From positions 1-11,409 of the forward strand of contig CALIBA010000234.1 of assembly GCA_938045435.1 (NCBI GenBank): a DNA stretch of 11,409 nt, in the 5' to 3' direction. The stretch is from an uncultured Selenomonas sp. GTDB taxonomy: Bacteria > Bacillota > Negativicutes > Selenomonadales > Selenomonadaceae. Shown piece after piece: positions 1 to 5,338 of the stretch. How positions within the stretch are numbered: the first letter of the stretch is position 1; every line of letters begins with the position of its first letter. The position numbers were made by a program, and so were the translations under genes. The notes under the pieces were generated by a model. It made no database searches. It was not told the origin of the DNA and saw only the letters and a list, made by a program, of their open reading frames with translations.

Positions 1-52
1 TGCGTATTGCAGTATGGCAAGGACAGCGGAACGATTTGGGCAAGTATGCAGA
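1..52. other. Unassigned sequence left of the first junction
   Basis: These bases continue the cheY reading frame without a stop, but the encoded residues (CILAQIVPLSLPYCNT) do not resemble the end of any CheY. No other frame gives a recognisable protein, and none looks like the missing part of the TonB receptor on the right. The stretch is too short to assign to an organism. It is probably the edge of a different locus joined to the Campylobacter-like piece. Confidence 0.5.
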
Positions 53-347
53 CGCCTGCTTTTAGCGCGGTTATGACTTCGGCCTTACCGCCCTCGGTCG
101 TTACCATGATGATAGGCATATCGACGTATTTTGCCTCGGCGCGGACCTTTTTTACGAGCTCAAGGCCGTTCATTTCAGGCATATTCCAGTCGGTGATAAG
201 CACGTTTATATCGCTGTGCTGACCCAAAATTTGCCATGCTTCGACTCCGTGCTCGGCCTCTAAAATTTCTTGATGCCCAAGCCTTTGTAGGGTGTTTTTT
301 ATAATTCTTCTCATAGTAGAGCTGTCGTCGACTACTAGTATTTTCAC
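1..347 (-). CDS. cheY: CheY chemotaxis response regulator, C-terminus replaced at a junction (partial)
   Basis: CheY is the single-domain receiver that CheA phosphorylates and that binds the flagellar switch. The first 99 residues are a very clear epsilonproteobacterial CheY: acidic pair D7-D8, DSSTMRRIIKNTL at 8-20, phosphoacceptor D53 in ITDWNMPEMNG, conserved T83, and TTEGGKAEVITALKAGV at 83-99. The family then continues NNYIVKPF, with the essential Lys near 105. Here the frame continues CILAQIVPLS to the window edge, so the Lys and the last helix are missing. The start is GTG at 347, with AAAGGA seven bases upstream. The gene lies 66 bases downstream of hisA on the same strand. The identity of the first 99 residues is secure. 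The tail comes from foreign sequence, so the product as written should not be functional. Confidence 0.9.
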   Translation of the reverse strand, partial: MKILVVDDSSTMRRIIKNTLQRLGHQEILEAEHGVEAWQILGQHSDINVLITDWNMPEMNGLELVKKVRAEAKYVDMPIIMVTTEGGKAEVITALKAGVCILAQIVPLSLPYCNT

Positions 348-375
348 AATCGTATCCTTTTTTAAAAAATATCCA

Positions 376-384
376 ATTCTAGCA
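376..384 (-). promoter_or_regulatory. Extended -10 promoter for cheY
   Basis: The minus strand reads TGCTAGAAT, an extended -10 (TG-N-TAGAAT), in an AT-rich gap of 66 bases between hisA and cheY. Transcription would start near 369, giving a short leader before the GTG at 347. Campylobacter sigma-70 promoters typically have a strong -10 and no clear -35, and that is what is seen. The placement is inference. Confidence 0.4.
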
Positions 385-413
385 AATTTTATATTTAAAT
401 TTACTTTAAAATT

Positions 414-1124
414 TTAGCGACCCAGTTTAAAGGCCTCTTTTAGATCAAGCGTCCCCTCGTAGTAAGCCTTGCCCACGATCGCGCCGTAAACGTCTCCCGC
501 ACGCATTAGCGCCCGGATATCCTCTATATCTTTTACGCCGCCGCTTGCGATCGTATTTATACCGCTTGCTTTTGCGATTTGCGAGGTAAACTCAACGTTC
601 ACGCCGCTAAGAGTGCCGTCTTTTGAGATATCGGTGCAGATGATCGCTTCGACTCCGGCTCCGGCAAATTTATGCGCTAGCTCGGTCGCCCTCATCTGCG
701 ACACCTCTGCCCAGCCCTGCACGGCGACGAAGCCGTCTTTAGCGTCTATGCCGACGGCAACGCGATATTTTTGCGCCATTTCTTTAGTAAAATTCGGATC
801 CTTTAGCGCTACCGAGCCCAAGATAACGCGCGTTATGCCGCTATCAAGGTAGCTTTTTATTCGCGCTTCGTCGCGTATCCCACCGCCGATTTGGATTTGT
901 AAATTTGCGGCTTTTGCGATCTTTTCTACGGTTTTTAGATTTACCGCTTCGCCTGCAAACGCTCCGTCAAGATCGACGACGTGAAGCCACTTTGCGCCCA
1001 TATCTTCAAACCTTTTGGCTAGCTCCCACGGAGCGTCCGAGTAGATTTTCGCGCTACTCATTTCGCCTTTAAAAAGCCGAACCGCCTTGCCCTCTTTTAA
1101 ATCTATCGCAGGGAAAATTTCCAT
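414..1124 (-). CDS. hisA: HisA, phosphoribosyl-ProFAR isomerase
   Basis: This is the BBM-II isomerase of histidine biosynthesis, which converts ProFAR to PRFAR in the cytoplasm. It is a full-length (236 aa) (beta/alpha)8 barrel. Visible landmarks are MEIFPAIDLKEGKAVRL with catalytic D8, the N-terminal phosphate loop GGGIRD at 80-85, VGIDAKDG with the second catalytic acid D127, CTDISKDGTLSG at 163-174, and ASGGV at 193-197 for the second phosphate. The start chosen is ATG at 1124. It overlaps the hisH stop as TGATG and has GGAGAG five bases upstream, whereas a GTG at 1127 would be only two bases from that site. Overlap with hisH implies translational coupling, and HisH and HisA act at adjacent steps. 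The protein reads as Campylobacter, unlike the genes right of 1276. It is the only intact gene of the inserted piece. Confidence 0.96.
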   Translation of the reverse strand: MEIFPAIDLKEGKAVRLFKGEMSSAKIYSDAPWELAKRFEDMGAKWLHVVDLDGAFAGEAVNLKTVEKIAKAANLQIQIGGGIRDEARIKSYLDSGITRVILGSVALKDPNFTKEMAQKYRVAVGIDAKDGFVAVQGWAEVSQMRATELAHKFAGAGVEAIICTDISKDGTLSGVNVEFTSQIAKASGINTIASGGVKDIEDIRALMRAGDVYGAIVGKAYYEGTLDLKEAFKLGR

Positions 1125-1276
1125 CACATCTCTCCGAAATTTCGTAAAATTTTTAATCCCGTCTCATGGCTCTTTTCGGGGTGCGGCTGAAAGCCGAAAA
1201 TGTTATCTTTATACACCGCGCTTACGAATTTATAGCCGTATTCGCTAAAGCCAAGCGCCACATCGTCCTCGCGCAG
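1124..1276 (-). pseudogene. hisH: HisH C-terminal fragment (IGP synthase glutaminase subunit), 5' end missing
   Basis: The last 41 residues before the stop at 1124 start FSEYGYKFVSAV and contain FGFQPHPEKSHETGLKIL, the C-terminal part of HisH. HisH is the class I glutamine amidotransferase that feeds ammonia to HisF. The His and Glu of HPEKS are two members of its catalytic triad. The Cys domain and everything upstream are absent. Reading upstream, the frame passes into a TonB-dependent receptor somewhere between 1249 and 1276, with no stop or start. The fragment is followed by hisA in the TGATG overlap expected of a his operon, so it belongs with hisA and not with the receptor. Confidence 0.88.
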
Positions 1277-2260
1277 ATTTGTATAGTTCATCTCGATGTT
1301 CCAGTCACTCGTGTTGCTGAAACCCTTCCAACCGACATTGTAGGCATTGCGCCCTGTCTTCCGCTTGAAATGCTGCTGCGGCTCCAGATCCGAATCTGTA
1401 CGCTTAACATCGCGGATGAGATCCTCGCTGTAGCGATCCACGCGAAACTCAAAGCTGTTGCGCGTGTCTGCATCGTAGGTGCCGACCAAACCGATGCTCG
1501 CCGTGTCTCCATAGTAGCGCAGTGCCGTAGGGCGAAAATCCCGCTTGCTGTAGTCAAAGGAAAGCCCGCTTTGCTGTCGGTGCACGCTCGCATAGACGGG
1601 CACAATATCGCGTTTGCTGCCCGAGAGGCCCACGCGCAGCTTGCCCATCTGTCCCGAATCCGCACGCAGGAAAAAGTTCGAGAACGGCAGACCGCTGTCC
1701 CCCTTTTTGCGCAGCCCTTCAACATTGAACTGAAGACCCGGCTCTTTCGCCGCCTTGCGTGTGATGATGTTGACAACACCACCGATGGCATCAGAGCCAT
1801 ACTTTGCACTCGCCGCCCCTTGAACAATCTCAATGCGCTCGACATTCTCCGTGCCGAGGCGCATGACCTCATCCGCCGCGCCGGAATACTTTGCAAGGTC
1901 GCCGAGAACGGGCTGCCCATCGACAAGAATCAGTGTGTGACGCGGTTCTGCACCGCGAATCGAAATACCAACGCGCCCCATCGCGTCCACTGTACGCGAA
2001 ACGCCCGTCTCGCTGAAAATGATGTCCTCCACAGACTTTGCCTGCTTCTTCTCGATGTCCTCCTTGGTGATGATGGTCTTTTGCTGCGACTCGACTTTCG
2101 CCTCTTCCTGTGCAGCATCTACCTCCACGTGAATGTCCTCTGTCGAGAGCCTTCCGCCGGCACCATCATCCGCCCATACCGTATAGGTGGGCAGGGCGAG
2201 CCATGCCGTAACTGCATAAGAGAGCAGCCGCAGGGAGTGCCGCCCTTTCTTCCTCATCAT
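1124..2260 (-). CDS. TonB-dependent receptor N-terminal part, fused in frame to a HisH tail (chimeric ORF)
   Basis: TonB-dependent receptors are outer-membrane gated barrels that import iron-siderophore, haem or cobalamin using energy from TonB-ExbBD. Residues 1-30 form a signal peptide (basic MMRKKGRH, hydrophobic core, likely cut after VWA). A plug domain follows to about 170, with SVEDIIFSETGVS, ISIRGAEPRHTLILVDGQPV and VERIEIVQGAASAKYGSDAIGGVVNIITRK. About 160 residues of the first barrel strands come next. The receptor ends near residue 330 (WNIEMNYTNLRE), where 600-700 residues are normal, and then reads as HisH to the stop. So about half the barrel and the terminal aromatic strand are missing. 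The start is ATG 2260, with GGAGGAGG seven bases upstream; an upstream extension of the frame to 2368 has no such site. The substrate cannot be told. The receptor part is Negativicutes-like. Confidence 0.85.
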   Translation of the reverse strand: MMRKKGRHSLRLLSYAVTAWLALPTYTVWADDGAGGRLSTEDIHVEVDAAQEEAKVESQQKTIITKEDIEKKQAKSVEDIIFSETGVSRTVDAMGRVGISIRGAEPRHTLILVDGQPVLGDLAKYSGAADEVMRLGTENVERIEIVQGAASAKYGSDAIGGVVNIITRKAAKEPGLQFNVEGLRKKGDSGLPFSNFFLRADSGQMGKLRVGLSGSKRDIVPVYASVHRQQSGLSFDYSKRDFRPTALRYYGDTASIGLVGTYDADTRNSFEFRVDRYSEDLIRDVKRTDSDLEPQQHFKRKTGRNAYNVGWKGFSNTSDWNIEMNYTNLREDDVALGFSEYGYKFVSAVYKDNIFGFQPHPEKSHETGLKILRNFGEM

Positions 2261-2289
2261 GTGAGTTCCTCCTCCATGTAAACAGCAAG

Positions 2290-2313
2290 AATGCACCGAT
2301 CCATCAGTGCATT
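2290..2313 (-). promoter_or_regulatory. Leader hairpin upstream of the TonB receptor
   Basis: AATGCAC (2290-2296) and GTGCATT (2307-2313) form a perfect 7-bp stem with a 10-base loop, in the untranslated leader between the promoter and the ribosome binding site at 2268-2275. It has no T-tract, so it is not an obvious terminator. A role in message stability or translation control is possible but not shown. Confidence 0.35.
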
Positions 2314-2344
2314 TATAACGAGAGCAAAAACAAATGCAGCTGTT

Positions 2345-2373
2345 ATTATAATAGCAAATGAATATCAATACAA
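2345..2373 (-). promoter_or_regulatory. Sigma-70 promoter with weak Fur-box-like spacer, TonB receptor
   Basis: On the minus strand there is a -35 TTGTAT (2373-2368), a 17-base spacer and a perfect -10 TATAAT (2350-2345). The start point would be near 2338, leaving a leader of about 78 bases. The spacer and -10 (TGATATTCATTTGCTATTAT) are AT-rich and loosely resemble the Fur consensus GATAATGATAATCATTATC. This would suit an iron-repressed receptor. The promoter is reasonably supported; the Fur site is a guess from the pattern and the gene type. Confidence 0.5.
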
Positions 2374-2429
2374 GATCTGCTGCAAATATTTTTATGAATA
2401 TTCTTTTTCCCTAAGTGAAAATGAGAACA

Positions 2430-2453
2430 CAAAAAAACCAGCCAATTGGCTGG
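2430..2453 (-). terminator. Rho-independent terminator after the TrmO-like gene
   Basis: CCAGCCAATTGGCTGG (2438-2453) is a perfect 16-base inverted repeat. On the minus strand it is followed by a run of seven T residues (2437-2431). It lies 43 bases past the stop at 2496 and ends the ygbA-asparaginase-trmO unit. Confidence 0.8.
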
Positions 2454-2495
2454 CGGAAGATGACTGATGCAATGCAGCAGCGAGGAACGAATGAT

Positions 2496-2900
2496 TCATG
2501 ATTCCATAGAGATGGCGTCCATCGCAGTATATGGCTTGATGTCGATGACGCTGCTGCCGTCGAGTGCATCCAGATTCCTGACGCGAAGAAGATTCCCTGT
2601 GCAGGAGATCAGTTCTGTCATGCAGAGGGAGAGCGGATTCGGTCTGCCCGGAGAGCGGCTCGCAAAAACCCCCCGAATCTCTGAGGAGCGCGGCGGGATG
2701 GTCTTTAGTAAATCACGGCGCGCCAGATGTGCCCAGTAGAGCACAATCAAATGCCGGTGCCCCTCGATGTGCAGCAGTCCGTCCACAAAGACAGGGAAAA
2801 TCTCAATCTCTGATACCGCATCACTCAAACATCCCTGCCGTGGTATATCCGCGAGGTTCTTATACATACTGTGTACTCTGCCGATTGCTTGAAGTTCCAT
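2496..2900 (-). CDS. TrmO/TsaA-family tRNA methyltransferase, short form
   Basis: Members of the TrmO (YaeB, UPF0066) family N6-methylate threonylcarbamoyl-A37 in some tRNAs using SAM. Their single-barrel fold is unlike classic methyltransferases. Seen here are IGRVHSMYK at the start (6-14), the signature RGVFASRSPGRPNPLSL (76-92), and LDALDGSSVIDIKPY (110-124). The protein is 134 aa, so it holds only the conserved N-terminal domain and lacks the C-terminal part of E. coli TrmO (about 235 aa). Short forms are common in Firmicutes and archaea, and their substrate is less certain. I chose ATG 2900 because AGGAG is five bases upstream; the ATG at 2903 would leave only two. It lies 45 bases after the asparaginase gene and before a terminator, so it is the last gene of that operon. 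Confidence 0.85.
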   Translation of the reverse strand: MELQAIGRVHSMYKNLADIPRQGCLSDAVSEIEIFPVFVDGLLHIEGHRHLIVLYWAHLARRDLLKTIPPRSSEIRGVFASRSPGRPNPLSLCMTELISCTGNLLRVRNLDALDGSSVIDIKPYTAMDAISMES

Positions 2901-2945
2901 CATGACTCCTTTCCGTCCATCGTCGTCCGTCGCCCTGCATGACTG

Positions 2946-3887
2946 TCATGCAAGTGCTGTGAGGCACGCTCCTTCGGGTATGTCAGCAAGCAGCTGCATG
3001 AGGCGAACATAGAGGGCTTCGGTCGGGAGTTTTCCGCCTGAGAGCGCGCCAAGCGCTGCTGCGCGTGCCCCGACCTCATAGAGAGAAATATCTGCCCCAT
3101 CATAGGTGCACTGTGTCGTCAGGACAACCGTGCAGCCGCGTTCCTGCGCCATAGAGAGCGCGGGCAAAAGGCTCTGCTGTGATTCCGCACCCGGTATGCC
3201 GCCGCAGCCATAAGCCTCTATGATGAGCCCACGGCATCCTGTCTCCAGATGCGCCGTGAGTGCATGGAGCGGCATCCCCGGGTAAAGTCTCACAACAGCA
3301 ACACGCAGGTCAAGCGCATCGCACAGATGAAAGGGCTGCATCGCCTCCCGCGGGGATGCTGTGTTAAGGTCAATATCTGCACGCCCGATGCTGCGGAATG
3401 CATCATCTGCTTTGGCATAGATCTTCCGCGCTGCATTTCCATGCAGAAGGCGACCGCCAAAGGCAATACACACACCGGTGTACGCAGAAGACGCCGCACG
3501 ATAGGCCAGACGGAGATTTTCCTCGGCATCTGACCCCGCCATGCCAAGCGGACGCTGCGCTCCTGTGAGTACGACGGGGCGGTCTATCTGCGCGAGCATA
3601 TAGTAGAGTGCGGCCGCGGTATACGCCATCGTATCTGTTCCGTGCGTGATAATAAAGCCGTCATAATCCATGCGTCGGGCAGCGATGGCACGCGCCATCA
3701 TCTGCCAATGCGCAGGAGTGATATTGCTCGAATCGAGTGCAAAAAGATCCTCCGTCTCAATCTGAACATGCTGCGGTGTACCGAGTACCGTGCGCAGATC
3801 TTCGGCCGTACGTGCAGGGCGAAGACCGCATGACGTTTGTTGGGATGCAATCGTCCCACCGGTCGATAGAAGCAGAATCCGTTTCAT
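2946..3887 (-). CDS. ansA: Type I (cytoplasmic-type) L-asparaginase
   Basis: It hydrolyses L-asparagine to aspartate and ammonia. The 313 residues match the type I family in length. The N-terminal LLLSTGGTIAS carries the nucleophile T12. LDSSN (51-55) is the substrate loop, HGTDTM (82-87) carries the second catalytic Thr-Asp pair T84/D85, VLTGAQRP is at 106-113, and K155 is in NAARKIYAKA. The C-terminal domain includes EAYGCGGIPG (224-233). There is no signal peptide, so it should be cytoplasmic. ATG 3887 overlaps the upstream stop as ATGA, implying coupled translation with the ygbA-like gene. Some related enzymes also act on glutamine or serve in Glu-tRNA amidation (GatD). GatD carries an extra N-terminal domain that is absent here, so plain asparaginase is preferred. 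Confidence 0.93.
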   Translation of the reverse strand: MKRILLLSTGGTIASQQTSCGLRPARTAEDLRTVLGTPQHVQIETEDLFALDSSNITPAHWQMMARAIAARRMDYDGFIITHGTDTMAYTAAALYYMLAQIDRPVVLTGAQRPLGMAGSDAEENLRLAYRAASSAYTGVCIAFGGRLLHGNAARKIYAKADDAFRSIGRADIDLNTASPREAMQPFHLCDALDLRVAVVRLYPGMPLHALTAHLETGCRGLIIEAYGCGGIPGAESQQSLLPALSMAQERGCTVVLTTQCTYDGADISLYEVGARAAALGALSGGKLPTEALYVRLMQLLADIPEGACLTALA

Positions 3888-4240
3888 AAATGCATGCCTT
3901 TCTTTTCCCTCTGCCGCGCCCGATAGTCAATCCACATGTGGTGCAGTGTCATGACGGGATGGTGCAGCAGCATACGCGGCCCGCTGTAACGCATCACGGC
4001 GCGAATCTCTGCGCGCATATCCGGCGTATAGCAGTGCACAGGACAGGCAGAGCAAAAGGATTTGACCGCCATCCGCGGACAATTCTCAACACGCCCGCGC
4101 GCATAGGCAAGCAGACGGCGACAGCGTGGGCAAAGTGGTGGATCGCCGCCATCCACAATATGTTTTTTCCCATGGCAGTAAATGACGATCATTTTTTCCA
4201 TTACCTCTGCCTCAAGCACACGCTTTTCTTCTATCTCCAT
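3884..4240 (-). CDS. YgbA-like Cys-rich protein (nitrous oxide-stimulated promoter family)
   Basis: This 118-aa protein resembles E. coli YgbA, a small family known by its NO/N2O-responsive promoter. Shared landmarks are an early EKRVLEAEVMEKMIVIYC, CPRC (37-40), RVENCP (C54), CSACPVHCY (63-71) and VMRYSGPRMLLHHP (82-95). Seven cysteines plus histidines (C22, C37, C40, C54, C63, C66, C70) suggest a metal or Fe-S site; this is inference. ATG 4240 has AGGGA five bases upstream. A TTG at 4261 in the same frame lacks a ribosome binding site. It is the first gene of an operon with asparaginase and trmO, and overlaps the former by four bases. In E. coli ygbA is controlled by NsrR; I see no clear NsrR site here. 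Confidence 0.82.
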   Translation of the reverse strand: MEIEEKRVLEAEVMEKMIVIYCHGKKHIVDGGDPPLCPRCRRLLAYARGRVENCPRMAVKSFCSACPVHCYTPDMRAEIRAVMRYSGPRMLLHHPVMTLHHMWIDYRARQREKKGMHL

Positions 4241-4298
4241 CGGATTCCCTTTCTGTGCCAAAATTTTAGCGTCTCACCGCTCGGATTCGATTATGGCC

Positions 4299-4328
4299 AG
4301 TATACTACACCCGGAATACGATACGCAA
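4299..4328 (-). promoter_or_regulatory. Promoter for the ygbA-like operon
   Basis: The minus strand shows TTGCGT (4328-4323), an 18-base spacer and TATACT (4304-4299), about 60 bases upstream of the ATG at 4240. It lies directly after the gutA-type terminator, so this operon must have its own start. The match is fair, not strong. Confidence 0.4.
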
Positions 4329-4337
4329 TAGCGCATG

Positions 4338-4386
4338 AAAAAGGCTGCCACAAGAACTCCTGTTGAAGCTCTTGCGGCAGCCTTTT
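4338..4386 (-). terminator. Terminator after the PTS IIA gene
   Basis: AAAAAGGCTGCC (4338-4349) pairs with GGCAGCCTTTT (4376-4386). An inner stem CAAGA/TCTTG (4351-4355, 4370-4374) lengthens it. Read on the minus strand it ends in GGCAGCCTTTTT, 18 bases after the stop at 4404. The mirrored A and T runs mean it could also stop plus-strand transcripts. Confidence 0.85.
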
Positions 4387-4403
4387 GAAAGATTTTACAC
4401 AGA

Positions 4404-4766
4404 TTATACGATTTCCAGCGCGTCGCCAACCATGACACGGGGAATCCCTGCGCCGACAAGGACAATCTCTCCCGGCTGAACATCCTCTCCCGCATCCGCT
4501 TCTATAAAGCGCAGCGTGACGTGTCCATGGGCACGCAGATTCGCATTGGCGTCCTCTCCAACCTGCGCAACTTTATACTCACGATCCGCGATGATGAGCG
4601 TATCACCGACTGCGACATCGCCCTTCAGCTCCCCCTTCGTATGAGAGAGCACCATATTCTCATAGGAGTAGGGAACGTCTTTGTCAAAGATGATGAGGCT
4701 GCCGCGCGTCTGAAGCAGCTGAAGGGCAAAATCGCCAATCGCAGTAAATGTGACACGATATTTCAT
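4404..4766 (-). CDS. PTS glucitol/sorbitol-type IIA component, standalone
   Basis: In the glucitol/sorbitol phosphotransferase system the IIA protein takes phosphate from HPr and passes it to IIB. The 120 residues match the GutA/SrlB family in length and pattern: VLSHTKGELKGD (39-50), in which H42 aligns with the phosphorylated His of E. coli IIA-Gut, then YKVAQVGEDANANLRAHGHV (64-83), and LRFIEAD. ATG 4766 is preceded by AAGGA about nine bases away. The gene has its own promoter and terminator and no IIB, IIC or sugar-phosphate dehydrogenase neighbour. It may therefore work with a transporter encoded elsewhere, or as a PTS-linked regulator. The family call is sure; the role is not. Confidence 0.88.
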   Translation of the reverse strand: MKYRVTFTAIGDFALQLLQTRGSLIIFDKDVPYSYENMVLSHTKGELKGDVAVGDTLIIADREYKVAQVGEDANANLRAHGHVTLRFIEADAGEDVQPGEIVLVGAGIPRVMVGDALEIV

Positions 4767-4803
4767 AACAATCCATCCTTTCCATCAGTAAAACCCTATG
4801 TTT

Positions 4804-4832
4804 ATCTTACTCTATTATGTCACGCAAGGCAA
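4804..4832 (-). promoter_or_regulatory. Promoter for the PTS IIA gene
   Basis: The minus strand has TTGCCT (4832-4827), a 17-base spacer and TAAGAT (4809-4804), about 38 bases before the ATG at 4766. It sits in the 172-base divergent gap between this gene and the plus-strand membrane protein. Confidence 0.4.
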
Positions 4833-4881
4833 GAGCTATCCCTGCCCCTAAAAAAAGATTATGGCGGGAGCGGTTGTTCTA

Positions 4882-4890
4882 TGTTATACT
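4882..4890 (+). promoter_or_regulatory. Extended -10 promoter for the small membrane protein
   Basis: TGTTATACT is an extended -10 (TG-T-TATACT) with no convincing -35 at 16-18 bases upstream. Transcription would start near 4897, about 40 bases before the ATG at 4939. It faces away from the PTS IIA promoter. Confidence 0.45.
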
Positions 4891-4938
4891 TGGAGAACTA
4901 CCGATAAAATGAAATATAAAAAGGATTGATATGATATC

Positions 4939-5265
4939 ATGGCAAAGATGTTCAAAAAACTGCAGCAAAAGATGGTGCCGCAGGAAGCGCCGAAACAGGA
5001 GCGCTCTGCCGGAAAAGACTATCTGCTCATCGGCATAACACTTTTCACTGTGCTGATTACCGTCGCCGGATGGGAGACACTCGACGCACTCAACCGTGCG
5101 ATGTATATTCTGCTGACCATCTCATTTGCACTCACCTATGCGCGCCGTCATTCGGAAAAGCGTACCGAAATGCAGCGAAAGCTCATCGAGCGCGCAGGGT
5201 TTGCCACCATTGGGATTGCCGTGATTCTCTTTTTCATCGAACTCTACCGAAAGTTTTACGCATGA
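4939..5265 (+). CDS. Small three-helix membrane protein of unknown function
   Basis: I do not recognise this protein. It has 108 residues: a basic, Gln/Lys-rich cytoplasmic head (1-26), then hydrophobic segments at about 28-44, 52-68 and 86-104. Between the last two lies a strongly charged loop (ARRHSEKRTEMQRKLIER, 68-85). The short tail RKFYA is basic. There are no catalytic motifs and no signal cleavage site. ATG 4939 gives the full frame; the AAGGA at 4921-4925 is 13 bases upstream, which is far, and a second in-frame ATG at 4948 is possible. It is the only clear plus-strand gene in the window, has its own promoter, and ends at a strong terminator facing vapD. It is likely real, given frame length, promoter and membrane pattern, and it is single-gene. 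Confidence 0.75.
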   Translation: MAKMFKKLQQKMVPQEAPKQERSAGKDYLLIGITLFTVLITVAGWETLDALNRAMYILLTISFALTYARRHSEKRTEMQRKLIERAGFATIGIAVILFFIELYRKFYA

Positions 5266-5286
5266 TCCAGCTCGATAGATGCATCA

Positions 5287-5327
5287 AAAACCGCCGCTGT
5301 ACCAAGTTTTGGTACAGCGGCGGTTTT
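5287..5327. terminator. Bidirectional terminator between convergent genes
   Basis: A perfect 19-bp stem (5287-5305 with 5309-5327) closes a GTT loop. The arms begin with AAAA and end with TTTT, so it can terminate both the plus-strand membrane gene ending at 5265 and the minus-strand operon whose last gene ends at 5339. It is the strongest terminator in the window. Confidence 0.9.
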
Positions 5328-5338
5328 AGCTTCCTTAT

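Noticed and set aside
1..1276. Campylobacter-like piece as a mobile element insertion into the TonB receptor
   Set aside because: There is no transposase, integrase, terminal repeat or target duplication, and the left flank does not continue the receptor.
1166..2281. Plus-strand open frame of about 370 codons opposite the TonB receptor
   Set aside because: Its product is low-complexity, matches no family, has no ribosome binding site, and spans the chimeric junction. It is the mirror of a GC-rich real gene.
4260..4271. AAAATTTTAGCG occurs both here and at 408-419 (end of hisA)
   Set aside because: A 12-base AT-rich match can occur by chance. The flanks share nothing and no target-site or mobile-element structure goes with it.
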